In this document: positions 49,701 through 62,000 of the stretch, one piece after another
Position numbering within the stretch: position 1 is the first letter of the stretch
Layout of the letters: each line of letters starts with the position of its first letter
From: Paramacrobiotus metropolitanus
Taxonomy: Eukaryota; Tardigrada; Eutardigrada; Parachela; Macrobiotidae
Length of the DNA: 64,000 bases
Direction of reading: 5' to 3'
Assembly: GCF_019649055.1 (NCBI RefSeq)
Contig: NW_026570228.1
Location: 496,001 to 560,000 of the forward strand
Position numbers and translations under genes: made by a program
Notes under the pieces: generated by a model
What the model was told of the DNA's origin: nothing
The model's database searches: none
Seen by the model: the letters and a program-made list of their open reading frames with translations, nothing else

Positions 49701-50987
49701 TGCAGTGCACTGTACGACTAAGTTCAAAATATCCGGTTCGTACAAGTGCACTGCACCGCATGCGTACGAGGAGGATTATAGTTGAGTCGGTAGCGCATAG
49801 CTGCAGCTAGTTAAACTTAAACCGACCACCAGTTCCATAAGCTATTGACGTAACAGTCAACCGTGGAAGGTTGCATTTCCAACAACTGAACTGCAGTCAG
49901 TCGTGGGGGGTTGCACTGTTTGCTTACCAATCGCAGCTATTGGTTTGTGCAACCATCCACGGTTGGCTGTTACGTCACAAACTTACCGAAATGGTGTTCA
50001 GTTTAACTCACAGCAGCTATGCGCTACCGACTCAACTATAATCCTCCTCGTATACATAGAATGCTGGGTATGGGGCTATGCGACCATTTCGTCCTAAGCT
50101 GTATGCGCGGTTGACTCGGCCAGCACAGAAGGAAGGAACTTTTAATCCTGTGTTGGGTTTGTTTAGTTAATGGACGCCTGGACAACGCAATCCGCAGCGC
50201 AAAGGATGGTATTGTCCATTTAAATGAGTCTTCAATCAGCAAGCCCCCGGGGATATGGCCAACCGAGAACATCGTCAGGTCACCCGAAGGAGGCACAGTG
50301 AGGCTGCACTGCAAAGGAGGAGATCCTGTGCCGGTGGGCAAAGAGAAAAAGCCACAGCTCTGGTTGAACGGGAGGCAAAAATTCACTGTGAAATCAGAAA
50401 CGCTGCCGTTTGAGGTACAGACATGCAGTTGCCTTGTTAATTCGACTGCTACGCTGTTTTCTAACAAGTACACCGTCGACCTAAGTAATCCCAGCACGGG
50501 AGAAATGATTATTGTTTTACTGGCATTTTCTCATGTCCATGCCGGGAAATACGAATGTCGACGGTACAACGGCAGCTCTTTTCTCACCACCCAAACATTC
50601 CTTGTCAGTCCAACAGTCACACCTGCTCAAGTCTTTCGGCCACCGATGCTCAACGTGACCGTTAGAGTGGGTGACACCGCCCGCTTTCCATGCTACGTGA
50701 AATTCATAGCCATGCCGGGAGACTTTGGGGATCGTTTTCTCTGGAGAAACGAAGATCACGTAATTTATGCTGATGGGATTAAGGAATTCCAGACCGGGCG
50801 TTCCACAATGACTAATTTTAGGACAACCGTTCACATATCTACGGATGGATTTTGCCACTGTCACTCGACTCTGGAAATCTTGAGCGTGCAGGCCAACCAT
50901 GCCGGGCGTTACCAATGTTGGTTCAAGGTTGATGACGTCTTCTACGAATGGATCGTTCAAGAAGCTTACCTAGTTGCAATTACTTAG
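46775..50987 (+). CDS. Secreted two-Ig-domain protein, Ig-2 (intact)
   Basis: Leader exon 46775-46877 and Ig exon 50167-50987 (stop TAG) join in phase 1 across a 3.3-kb intron to give 307 residues with no frame break. Residues 1-22 are a signal peptide (MTALDMLHLVLSVVLVLQSS). Ig domain 1 spans about 68-170 with Cys83, Trp100 and Cys165 (HAGKYECRRYNG). Domain 2 spans about 196-305 with Cys210, Trp227 and Cys285 (HAGRYQCWFKVDD). Extra cysteine pairs (CSC at 121-123, CHC at 264-266) may give a second disulfide per domain. NST/NGS/NVT sites suggest N-glycosylation. No membrane anchor, so an extracellular binding or recognition role is likely, but the ligand is unknown. This is the best-preserved member of the family here. 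Confidence 0.85.
46878..49640. other. Intron of Ig-2, first part
   Basis: Sequence shared with the Ig-3 and Ig-4 introns over the first 450 bp, and with Ig-4 again to about 47830; the rest is particular to this unit. Short frames at 48230-48675 (minus) have no motif and are not called. Confidence 0.5.
49641..50105. mobile_element. 465-bp fold-back inverted repeat inside the Ig-2 intron
   Basis: ATACAGCTTAGGACGAAATG at the left end is answered by CATTTCGTCCTAAGCTGTAT at the right end. The arms continue inward through CGAGGAGGATTATAGTTGAG and its complement near 50030. A second nested palindrome (CGCATGCGGTGCAGTGCACT against AGTGCACTGCACCGCATGCG, 49692-49768) sits in the left arm. It ends about 60 bp before the Ig exon, close to the branch-point region. 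No matching element seen before the Ig-3 or Ig-4 exons. Confidence 0.75.
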
Positions 50988-51490
50988 AAAATTGTGGTCT
51001 GTCGCGGTAAGGTTATGTGACCACAATACCGATGGTTTGTCCTTTCGATAACGTCAACGTTTCTGAATCAGAAAGAAATGCATGATGGCTGGCGATGTTA
51101 CGTCGTAGTTGCGTGTATGCTGCGTGTGGCAGGTCCTGCGTCTCTGTGTATCTTTGTATCTCTGTGTATCTGTGTATCTTTGACTTGTGAGTCTCTGTGC
51201 GCCTCTGTGTATCTCTCTGTGTATGTGTGTGTATCTAAGGGCTGGCATTGGGCCCGCGCTCAAGCTCTGACTCAGACTCTGACCGCTCAAACTCTGACTC
51301 TGACTGTTCAAACTCTGACTCTGACTGTTCAAACTCTGACTCTGACTGAATAACCTAAGAATAACTTAAGAAACCTAAGAAACCTAAGAAACCAAAGAAA
51401 CCTAAGAAACCTAAGAAACCTAAAAAACCTTCAGAGTCAGAGTCGGAGTTGGAGCGGTCAGAATCAGAGTCAGAGTCAGAGTTGGAGTCT
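50988..51490. repeat. Low-complexity tract at the unit 1/unit 2 border
   Basis: A GTGTATCT-type run (51140-51240) is followed by about four copies of CTCTGACTCTGACTGTTCAAA. Next come about seven copies of an AACCTAAGAA-like unit. Last is the inverse of the first array (AGAGTCAGAGTCGGAGTTGG). The CTCTGACTC and GAGTCAGAG arrays can pair across the A-rich middle. Probably the scar of the duplication junction. Confidence 0.7.
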
Positions 51491-52402
51491 AGGCCACGCA
51501 TCATGTCTACATCGCACACACTTACAAGGTTACATCATCCGACTGTATTCGCCATTGCGTACATTTTTTTGCTTTGCGCCTTTTATTGCATAATTGTTGT
51601 AAAGGGCATCAGTAACGATGGGGTGATCAATTAATCGAAAAATAACTAATTTACGGACACATTCAACGGCGATTTTGCGCAGAATTATGGACGCCGCCTT
51701 TTCGACTGTTTTGGCATCCAAAGGGACGCCTTGTAACGCGGATCTAGAATTTGTCTCTTGATTTAGCAAGAATGCAGCACTATCCTAATTTTTCGACAAG
51801 GTTGTTCTGCTAACCGTCGCGGACAAAAAACAACAAGGAGGGTAAAGCGGAAATATTCAAAACTGGTGTTTATGTGCGTGTGAACGTTCGATGTTGCGCT
51901 ATATAGAAGCTCTGTATTGCAGGCTTTAACAAAGAAGCGATTGAAAAATGTATCTAACTGTTTGTAGAAGTACCGCAGTATGTGTTAGATCTTTCAACTT
52001 AATTAATCGTAATCTGTGCGATCGAGAAAATTTATATAATTCCAAAGGCCATCGAAAGAGTGCTGCATCAAGCACTAGCTACGAGTACGATGTAACAGAC
52101 TATCTAATGGCTCACAGCAGATTCAGCATTTATGGCTGCACGGTATGTACAAGATATTAAATCTTTAGTAAATAATATTAACCATGTCATACCATTATCA
52201 AAAATATTAAGGAATTATGAATCCCCGTAGATTGCCCGCAGGCGCCCGGGCGTCGGTTCCTTGGCACAAGTATCAACGAAGCGCGACGCGAAGTGCGGTT
52301 TGATTTCCCTTAATATCGCGTAAACACGAAACAGCAAATAAAAACAATTACTGAATTACAGTACTAATTTGAAGTACTGTACATTTTTTGGATTTTGAAT
52401 TA

Positions 52403-52636
52403 TTAATGCAGCTTACAGCACTGTGAAATCTTGTAAAAATTTTGAAAATTATTTTCGGATTTAAAATCTGTTTTGGATGTGCTGTCTTGGTTCTGCATTT
52501 TATGTATTCGAAGGGATTCCGGACCAACCCAGCCTGCCCCGTCCCATGCAAACAGGACCAAGCTAAGAACTAGTAAGACATCTGCAAAGAAGTCACGTAC
52601 AGATACTATACTAGGTTCGATTCTCATTTTGTGCAT
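52403..52636 (-). other. Open frame with a signal-peptide-like segment, unit 2
   Basis: Counterpart of the minus frame at 43970-44197: 77 codons with the same FADVLLVLSLVLFAWDGAGW stretch and two extra codons just before it. Same reservations apply. Confidence 0.25.
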
Positions 52637-52891
52637 TTGAATCTGTTATTTTCCGAGCTGGAACCAATTTTTTTAATTTAATTTATGCATAAAATAGCTT
52701 TATATTTAGGGCATTGTCTCTGATACCAGAATCGAATCCTAAGTAGTAAGTACTTGGTTTAATCCTGTATGGAACCCTCGAATTTATTAATATTGATTCA
52801 ATAATATTTTTGCTTTTGTAAATTAAAATTTCGTTTCTCCCACTTGTTAATATTATAGGAAATAAGATGATATTGTTTTTATTATGATTTG

Positions 52892-55363
52892 TGGAACCGG
52901 AACAGTGTACCTTTAATGGACGGTATTCTCTCACATACAAACAAGGCCCCACGAAACGCAGCAACCTGGTGCCGCAGACGGAAACCTCTTGTTATTGACT
53001 CGAAGATGATGCTGGATTATAGATCCTGCCCGGATGCCACGGAAGAACGCAGTACGATTGATAGAGCCGACGAAGACTCGAATGATTTTTATTTCCGTTG
53101 TTTTTTTAGCGCGATTAATTCATTTTTATGTATTTTTATTGCAATACAGATGTCAGACTGGAGTGTTTGGGATCGTGGCGCAACGGAGTGAACCGGTACC
53201 TTATCGGTCGCATCACACACACCATGGCCAACAGTAACGAAGAAATATTTCACTGCTTTGTAAGAATACGGGATAATTATCGTCGAAACGTAAAGGTTAA
53301 GTATTTTATGTCTGACAAATTATTGTACAGATGTATAAGATGACGGACTCTGGAGTTCAGTTGGCGCAGTCGGCCGACGCAACATGTAATGCACTCTTTT
53401 CCCCACAGGAAGGACCGCAGATGTTAACAATGACACCAGGTAAAAAAACAAAAATAGCAGTAAAATATTAGATTTCTAAAACATTTATTGTACTTTGATT
53501 TACCCAATTAATTCGCACAAGTAAAAAGGTGAGGGAAACAAGAAGCTTAATTACAGCTGTATTTCCCATTATCTTTATATCTTTATATCTTTTCTTTATA
53601 TTCATACAAGCTTACCGACCAAAGCGTATTTATGCGCCGTTTTAATAGGCTCGTCAACGCGTGGTCAGTTTAAGTCCAGCTTGATCTTAAAAAATTCCAT
53701 ATTTTCCATAGGTGTGCCAATAGATTTTTGTTTGTTTTTATTACCCAGTGGTCAGAAGATGGTTTCACCAGGTCTTAAGTATAGGAAACGTAAAGAGCAC
53801 TCGAAGAAGTAAGTACTGTATTCACTGCACAGTTATGAAAAGCCCATAACACAATGACTGTAACCACGGAGACTATAACGGATACATAAATACATACTTC
53901 CTTTTTAATGTAGATTGTAGATGAAAAATTGTTATGTGAGCAGCAAATTACGTAAACCTCCATAAACGGTCAAGTACATTGCCCAGTATGCCGCCTACAC
54001 CGTATCTGTACGTCAGAACGTAAAAACATCAGAAGTCAGGACGCCAAAAGACAGAACGTCAGGTAATCCGAACGTGAAAAATTAATAACGTCTGAACGTG
54101 AAAAATCAAAAACGTCAGAAATTCAGAACGTCTGAATATCAGAATGTCAGAATATCAGAACGTTAGAACGTCAGAACGTTAGAACGTCAGAACATTAGAA
54201 CGTCAGAAGGTCAGAACGTAAAAAATTAAAAACGTCAGAACGTCAGAAGTTCAGAACGCCAGAATATCAGAACGTTAGAACGTCAGAACAGCGGAATGTC
54301 AGAATGTCAGAATGTGAAAAATAAAACGTTAAAAGGTCAGAACGTCAGAACGTGAAAAATTAAAAACGTCAAAATGTCATAAATTCAGAACGTCAGAATA
54401 TCAGAACGTTAGAACGTCAGAACATCAGGATGTCAAATTGTGAAAAGTGAAAAAACGTCAGAAAGTAAGAACGTCAGAAGTTAAGAACGTCAGAAGGTCA
54501 GAACGTTAGAAAGTCCAAACGTGAAACATCAGAACGTCAGAACATCAGGATGTCAGATTGTGAAAAGTGAAAAAACGTCAGAAAGTAAGAACGTCAGAAG
54601 TTAAGAACGTCAGAAGGTCAGAACGTTAGAAAATCCAAACGTGAAACATCAGAACGTCAGAACATCAGAGCGTAAAAAATTAAAACCTTAGAACGTTAAT
54701 ACGCCTTATAAAACACTACTACGAAAGCGTAGATCCGATTTCAATCTTAGTCTATTTCCTTTATATACTTCAATTTATAATGACCTTTCCAAAACAAAGC
54801 CAGTGCTATCCAGTACTTAAGTGCCGAGCGCGGATGCGCGAGGCTACCTTGCCCAAACTGTGTGTTTCCGCAATGGCTGAGCGAGCGGAGAAGCTGGCAC
54901 GCCATGGAATCGAATGTCCAGTTCCGTTTTGCCGCTTCCGGGACGTCAATGCGGCAAAACACCGGGAATTCGACGGACGATGACGATGTCATTCTGGAGA
55001 CGACGTGTATGCGGGATTTCCCGGCGCGGATCACCGTCAGGCAGTCGTTTAAAGCCGTCATGTTTGCCACTCGCGGATGGTACAGATAGAACCCCAAATT
55101 TGCGAATTCCTGTTAACGAAATGAATTTTTTCGTGTAGCTCGAGCGGATACATGTGTAGTTTGACCCTGAGCCAAACTGTGTTTTTCCACTGTGGCTAAG
55201 CGAGCGGAGTAGCTGCATGGCACGCCTTGGAATCAGATGTCCAGTTCCGTTTTGCCGCTTCCGGGACATCATTGCGGCAGTGGCAATTGACGGACGACGA
55301 CGATGTCATCCTGGAGACGACATGCATGCGGAATTTCCCGACGCGGATCACCGTCGGGGAGTC
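52892..55363 (+). pseudogene. Ectoprotein pseudogene fragment 2
   Basis: Exons d (with the same CCTGGTGCCGCAG frameshift as fragment 1), e (here without the TAG stop, reading CGGTAC) and f (52892-53440). After a satellite insertion come exon g (54855-55080), the same truncated exon h, and a second partial exon g ending at 55363. The h-g fusion is shared with fragment 1, so it predates the segmental duplication. The second exon g has extra deletions (GGCAGTGGCAATTGACGG). Dead. Confidence 0.83.
54009..54702. repeat. GAACGTCA-type minisatellite, about 690 bp
   Basis: Irregular tandem of GTCAGAA and GTTAGAACGTCAGAAC units of 7-10 bp with occasional GTGAAAAATTAAAAAC spacers. Inside it, a 120-bp higher-order unit is duplicated almost exactly (about 54421-54540 and 54541-54660). 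It splits ectoprotein fragment 2 between exons f and g and is absent from unit 1. Confidence 0.85.
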
Positions 55364-55395
55364 GCACATACTGTAGTTATTTTTATAAGCATGTA

Positions 55396-55976
55396 ACAGT
55401 GATATCAGGAGTTGATATAACACGCAAAGCTTTCCACTGCCGTAAATTGCGAGTACACAGCGCAACTAGATGTCGTCTTGAGATTGAACCTTTGATGACG
55501 TCGTTGGTGCGCTTCCGGGACGCAGTGATACATGTACATCACAGTACGTGTCACGGCAGCGCTGAACGCACCGTACCCGGACGATATCCAGGTGCACCAC
55601 TGTCTGATCCGGCCGCTTCCTTCTCCCTGCATTTTTTATATCGGAACCGCTTATTGTAGCCGCCCGATCAAACTGTACCAGCGTGTGGCGTACCGAAAAA
55701 GCACTACATGAGCTGTTCGATGGAGCGTGGGCGGTGCCCGGCATGGGGAGAAGGAAGCGGCCGGATCGGGCAGTGGTGCACCTGGGACGTCCGGGTTATA
55801 CGGTGCGTTCAGCACTGTCGTAACACGTACATGTATCGCTGCGTCCCGGCAGCGCACCAACGACCTCATTCAAGGTTCGATCTCAATACGTCATCTAGCT
55901 GCCGCTGTTAACTAGCAATTTACGGCAGTGGAAAGCTTAATTTGCGTGTTGCATCAACTTCTGATATCAGTACTGT
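55396..55976. mobile_element. Fold-back element, unit 2 copy
   Basis: Same element as 45769-46337, with ends ACAGTGATATCAGGAGTTGA and CTTCTGATATCAGTACTGT and facing arms of about 230 bp. Being in the same place in both units, it was present before the duplication. Confidence 0.8.
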
Positions 55977-56082
55977 GACATGCATACTTTTCGGCCAGTC
56001 TCCAATCTGCATGATTACAATTTACGAAGTTAAACTAACTAGATTGAATTTAATTTGAACGCTGGTTGTTGTTGTATTGTAG

Positions 56083-56171
56083 CGTTGAACGAGAATTACT
56101 GCACAAAGCCACGTGCGTGGGTGGATTCTCTTTCGCCGGAGACGCGTACCACTGCCAATCGGACGAGACTG
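56083..56171 (+). other. Exon-like conserved segment, unit 2
   Basis: Identical to 46438-46526, including acceptor and donor. See that entry; function unknown. Confidence 0.35.
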
Positions 56172-56419
56172 GTGATGTACGCAGCTTTTAGTGTTTTGCC
56201 TGTTGAATGGTGATGATCAAAAGCCACGCACCATTGCCCGGCCAGCTGTTCATCAAACACTTACGCCGAAGTAACTAAGCGCTATCATTTAGGAAGTGCT
56301 TTATTTCGGATACTTGCACAACTGTCGGCCATCGGGGAATTTACAGTTAAAGTAAATCATTGTCGTTGTGAACCGTTAATACAAAGCTTTTGTTGCCAAG
56401 GAACCCAGTCACTTTGAAG

Positions 56420-58067
56420 ATGACCGCTTTGGATATGCTGCACCTGGTGCTCTCCGTGGTCCTGGTACTACAGAGTTCATTACCATGTCCAGTAAAACAG
56501 GCCGGATTGACCCGAGAACTTAGTAAGAATTAATTAATTGCGTACCTTTTATACCCAGGTACACTGTACTCGTAAATCTACGGGGCAAGCGTCACATCGC
56601 AGACCTTTCGATGGACCAGTTTCTAGGAGCACGATTAAAGCTCAGCATATATGCATATTTTGACTTATTACTATTCATACCGTTTTTTAATGCGTATTTT
56701 TCAAAACAACGGTAGCTATAGAATTATCGAAAAAAAAACAGCAATTGTTGGAAAAAAACTGTACAAATCTGATGGTAACGTTCAATCTGTGTTTGAATGC
56801 TCAGACGTTAGCCCTGCCCTTGGGTTAACATACCGCTTGTGCGTTACCGTAATTACTTACGCACTTATTACTCCTCTATGGATTTTTACTGAACCGCCGA
56901 ATAAGTAACTATTCGAATCACCGAACTAAGAATAATATCATCATGTAACAAGCCTTTATTCAGTGTGCTTAACAAGCGACAACGTCTTGCTTTTACATGT
57001 TCTAAAACTCCTTTACATGTTCTAAAACTCACTTCACTATATAATAACCGCGTAAGCCTTTACGAACTTCTTACTCTGTCGAGTTCACTAGTCCGATCCA
57101 CTGAACCAAACTTTTATGTCTACGTATCGTTCGATACCCATTAGCGGCCAGATTTGCCATCGCAAGTCAGTTTTTAAAGAAAAACAAACGTTTGAAAGAA
57201 ATGCCACAAAAAAAGGTGCGCAAATCTTTAATCTTGCATCGGTTTTATTAGTTAATGGACACTTGGACGAAGCAATCCGCAGCGCAAAGAATGATATTGT
57301 TTATTTGAAACAATCTTCAATCACTGATCCAGTGGAGATTCGGCCAGCAGATAGCATTATTAGGGCACCGGAGGGAAGAACAGCGAGAATACATTGCAAA
57401 GGCGGTAAGCCGGTGCCGGCGGGACAAGAGGAAAGACCGCAGCTCTGGTTAAATGGAAGGCGATTGTTTGCCTCGAAATCAGAGAGCAGGTCGTTCGAGA
57501 TGCACCGATGCAGCTGCCTCGTTGAGTCGGCAGCTGCGTTAATTCATAGCAATTATAGCCTTATCGAAAGCAACCCAGTTACGGGAGAACTGATTACCGA
57601 TTTACGGGAATTTTCCCATGCCCATGCCGGGAAATACGAATGTGTACAGTACAACGGCAGCGACTTTCTGACCACCCAAACATTTTTCGTCAGTCCGACG
57701 ATCACCGCGTCTCAAATTTTTAGGCCACCGATGCCCAACGTGACTGTCAGAGTGGGTGGCACCGCCCGTTTTCCATGTTACGTAAAATTTCTGGCAATGC
57801 CGGGCGACTTCGGAGATCGCTTTCTCTGGAGAAACGATGATCATGTGATTTATGCCAAAGGGTTTAAGGAATTTCAAACCAAGCTAGCTGGCCAACTTGA
57901 ATGCAGATGTTCACATCGCAACGGATCGAAAGTGTCACTGCCACTCGACCTTGAAAATCTCTCGCGTGGAGGCCAGACATGCCGGGCGCTATCAGTGCTG
58001 GTTTAGAGTTGATGACGTCTTTCACGAATGGGGAATTCAAGAAGCCTATCTAATTGTGAATAACTGA
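56420..58067 (+). pseudogene. Secreted two-Ig-domain gene, Ig-3, with a late frameshift
   Basis: Leader exon 56420-56522 is identical in protein to Ig-2. The Ig exon 57252-58067 joins in phase 1 across a 729-bp intron. Domain 1 is complete (IHCKGG, QLWLNGRRLF, HAGKYECVQYNG), and domain 2 begins normally (VGGTARFPCYVKF, RFLWRNDDHVIY). At about 57897-57901 the frame slips by one. The shifted frame ends at 58006, while the correct frame resumes with ADVHIATDRKCHCH and runs through HAGRYQCWFRVDDVFHEW to TGA at 58067. As written, the last strand and Cys of domain 2 are lost. A sequencing error is possible, but the slip is not in a homopolymer. NXS/T sites and the extra CSC pair are kept. Confidence 0.78.
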
Positions 58068-59058
58068 CATTTTTGCTGTGCGGCGGAAACGTTATAAAAG
58101 GACTAGAACTAGAAGGGTGTGGTTTTTTCTGTAATCATAGCGATTTTCCTAAGCTTAAGCTTTGAAGAGCAGGTTTGGTTTGTTACTCTGCCTTGTTACT
58201 GGTCTGTTAATTGCCATTTCGTGCTTCGTGTCACACGAAGCAGTGTTTACCTTTCAAATAAATCTATATTTACAGTCAACTGCCATGGTAATTGCTTGAC
58301 TCACGGATACATACCGGAAATCTGCAGTATACTTCTGACAGCAGGATTCAGTTGTTTCTTTCTCCTTATGCGGCAACTCGTCAGTCTAATTGCAGCTTCA
58401 GTATCCGCTTTTTGTATGGAGCATATAAAAGCTTTCCTTATGTTTCTTGAAAACCTTGAACAAGTACTATTAAACTATGCTGGTTAACGTTGCTTATAAT
58501 TTTTATTCAATAAGCCGAATTCTCTTGTTATTGTTAAGGAGAATATTTTTTAACGCGGTATCAGTGACTCCACACGCCATCACAAACTTTTTTTGATTCA
58601 ACTGCGGTGAATAATGAGTTCAAATGTTTTCTTGTAAAAATTGCCTTTGTGGACAATTATCCGATGATATTAGGATATCCGAGTGGCGAATAAGGATAGG
58701 ATAAGTATGAAGAAATATAAAAATTTCGGATAAGGGTTCGGTTAAGAACAATTTTAATAAGTGTCGGATAGGTTTAGGATAAAGAAACCTTATCCGATTC
58801 CGATCTCTAATGCACGCAGCTTTTAGTTTTTTGCTTGTTCAGGGGCGATGATGAAAAGCTATGCACCATTGCCCGGCCAGCTGATCGTCAAACTCCTATG
58901 CCGAAGTATTGAAGCGCTGTCATTTAGGAAGTGTTTTATTTTGGATACCTGCGCATTTGTGCGGCCAGCGGGGAATTTACAGTTAAAGTAAAATCATCCT
59001 ATCCTTGTGAACCATTAATACAAAGTTTTTGTTGCCAAGGAACCCAGTCTCTTTGAAA
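58068..59058. other. Spacer between Ig-3 and Ig-4
   Basis: Contains a 122-codon frame (58119-58487) with hydrophobic runs but no leader exon or motif, not called. A GGATAAGG/GGATAGG-rich stretch follows at about 58660-58800. Similarity to the other units resumes abruptly at about 58808 (TGCACGCAGCTTTTAG). Confidence 0.5.
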
Positions 59059-62000
59059 ATGACCGCTCTGGAGATGCTGGAACTGGTGCTCTCCATGGTC
59101 CTGGTCCTACAAAGTACAAAGCCATGCCCAGTAAAACAGGCCGGATTAACCCGAGAACTGAGTAAGGATTAAGTAATTAACTGCGTATCGTTTATACCCG
59201 GTAGTCGGGTACTGTACTCATAAATCAACTGAGCAAGCTTCGCATCGCAGCCTTTCGATGGACCAGTTCTTAGGAGCACGATTAAAGCCCAGCAAGCATG
59301 CATATTTTGGCTTATAACTATTCATACCGTTTTTTACTGCGTATTCTTCAAAACGTCGTTAGCTATTAAAGTTATCGAAAAAACAGCATTGTCGAAAAAA
59401 CTGAACAGATCTGGTGGTAACACTTAAAATGTGTTTGAATGCTCAGAGATTAGCCGTGCGTTTGTGTTTAGTAGTTTACATACCGTTTGCGCGTTACCGT
59501 AACTATGTAGTTACGCACTTGCTACTTCTCTGAGGATTTTTATTGAACCGCTGAATAAGTAATTATTAATCGAATCCCCGAACTAAGAATAATATCATTA
59601 TGTAACAAACCTTTATTCAGTGTGCTTAATAAGCGACCACGTCTTGCTTCACATGTCGTAAATAAAAAATCCTTTCCAGTGTTAGAGCGGCATCCGCTCT
59701 CTATAGGATCGTTAGATAAAACATTTCGATAGAATTTGTATGCTTTGCCGATAGCCTAGTGGTGCCTCTCTCGGCCTTAGAGTATGGAGGTTGTGGGTTC
59801 GATTCCCTCAATCGGCAGATTTTTTCCGAAGTTCTATACGATCCTAGCACATCCCTTGCACCAGTTAGCTTAAGACGGAACAGCTCCCAGAACGCTCTGA
59901 GCATTACCACGTTGAATCTCGAGACTTAAACATTGAAAACGAAAATGCGTACAAATTTTTATTATGTGAAGTACAGAATAACGAGTAATTACCCGACATC
60001 GTATGTTGGAAGTTAAAGGTCACAGCCCACCGCCCAGTAACTTGAGTCGGCCATGATAAAGTCATATGGACTCTCTCATGCAGGCTGACTCAAGTTTGTT
60101 TGTTGGAAGTTACCATGAAGCATTCATGATAACAAACTTCCAATCTCGAGATACGCCGGAGGCGGTATAATTGATTACTGTGCTATATTTAATCAGTGCT
60201 CGAGTTATTCAATGTGATTCGATTTTAAGCTCTTCGGTAACCTTGCGTTTCTTGAAATTATAATTTCTGGTTTGTAAAAATTAGCCTTGATGTTTTCATT
60301 ATAAATTATAATATTATGGTATAATCAAAAATGTTGGCCCTTTATGCTGCACGCTGCATCGAAAAAATTTTAGCGCGCTTTATCGGCAGATCAATATAAC
60401 CAAGCAGAATACAAGCACCAAAACGTGAAAATACGGGCGCACTGCACAGGCCACGTCGATCTCGCCTGTATGTATTCCATGTTTCTACGTACTTCGATTG
60501 TACCGGAAACAGACCAAAAGTTACAAAGCCTGATAAAGTTTTCGAGCGCAAAATCTCGTTCGCATTCCCTCCATGCTTTTCGATTAAAAAGTTGAAAAAA
60601 CGTATGCCGCATGGAGTATTATGTAAACGCTGTATGGAGTGCGCATTATTCTTAACTAAAATTTCTTTGTCGCTAATAGGCAGTACCAAAAACAAAGCGT
60701 GATTGATTGGAAACGTTTCCAAGAATTCTTTGTGGAAATTGCGCGATTATTGTCTCGAATTTTTTGTAAAGATAATAACTTTAAAAAAGACTGCATCGTT
60801 AAATGATGTTATAGTCCGGAAAAAAACCGTCATACGAGCACGCTACGCTTCGGTCACGCAGTGCTCGCAAAAAGCGAGTGCACTTTTCTAGTGTACTATT
60901 TACTCCTTTAAAATGGGCACGCCTCTGCTTAAAACTGGAGACCGCTTTATGTCATATGTATATGCAATCGTTATCTCGCTATATGCACTTCGTATGATTC
61001 AATCAGCGACAAATGATATCAAACAATCTCACCGGAAATAAATCTGGATTGGTCGCGGTTTGTTTTTAGGCCACCTATGATGCCTAAGAGCCAAGATACA
61101 TGCTATAGTTATATTTTGCTGAAGTTATATTTATTTCTGGGTAATGCGATGTTACGTTGACGCTTTTTCTTATTCACGTCCTGTTCGAACAAGAAATTCT
61201 AAAGGGAATACAAACGTGCTTTCGCGGTTAGATAGAACGTTATATCAATGTTGCCAAATCCGTGTATGACCTGAATTTGGCGTTTTTCGAAATATTAACA
61301 TTTTCTTGTGTTAAAGATTGAAAAATGCACTTGCAGATACGCGCAAGTCATTTCTGCATTTCTGCATTATTGCAAGTTAACTGCATTGAATTTTAATGCG
61401 TTGTAATTTTTTTCTCGAAAGCAATGGTCATTTGCCCCCTTTGAGACCTTTTCGCACAAGTTAGGAATTTATTTCTTGATAAAAAAGTACAAACCTTACT
61501 CACCACTCACCAGTGTACGGTCAGTGTACGCGTTCGCAATCTTCGATTCCAAGATTTGAGAAAGCATCCGCCACGAAATATAGGTGGAACTAACTTTGCC
61601 TTGTGAGAGCGAGGTGGAAATTCTAATGTCGCAGCGCACTTCGATAAATTCAATCAGAGACAAATAATCTGCCGAAGAGGTTCACCGGGAGCAAATCTAA
61701 ATCAGTTGCTCTCTGTTCTCAGACGATCAGTGACTGCTGCTTTTTGATTCTGTGTAGTGCGATGTCATGTTTCTTTACAAAGTTATGTAGACGTGTGTGT
61801 AATCAAAAAGATAAAATCAATATCAGTCATTTATCATTTTAATCAACGACATCGCCCTTACGCTTTAGAATTGATTTTGACGTAGGTAAAAAATTACTCG
61901 TCTTAATAACTAACCAGAGAACCAACACATATACAGAGTTAGTTGCAGCGGTGCATTGAGCGCGGTTTGCAGCTTAGAAGTTGCAGAGGTTTGCAAAAGG

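Larger units (their letters stand above)
43081..51490 (+). repeat. Segmental duplication unit 1
   Basis: Text from TCACGCATCATGTCTACATT onward is repeated in order by unit 2 from about 51495, with matching blocks over most of the length and indels between. Content in order: AT-rich DNA, ectoprotein exons d-h in broken form, inverted-repeat elements, an exon-like segment, then the Ig-2 gene. Blocks around 46390-47340 are almost identical to unit 2, while other parts differ more. Confidence 0.8.
51495..58067 (+). repeat. Segmental duplication unit 2
   Basis: Follows unit 1 block by block from CACGCATCATGTCTAC. Differences from unit 1: an extra segment before exon d (52820-52900), a long satellite insertion (about 54009-54702), absence of the TA-flanked MITE, and a much shorter Ig intron. 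It ends with the Ig-3 gene. Confidence 0.8.

Noticed and set aside
58119-58487. 122-codon plus frame after Ig-3 with several hydrophobic runs
   Set aside because: No leader exon, no motif, not conserved after the other Ig copies.
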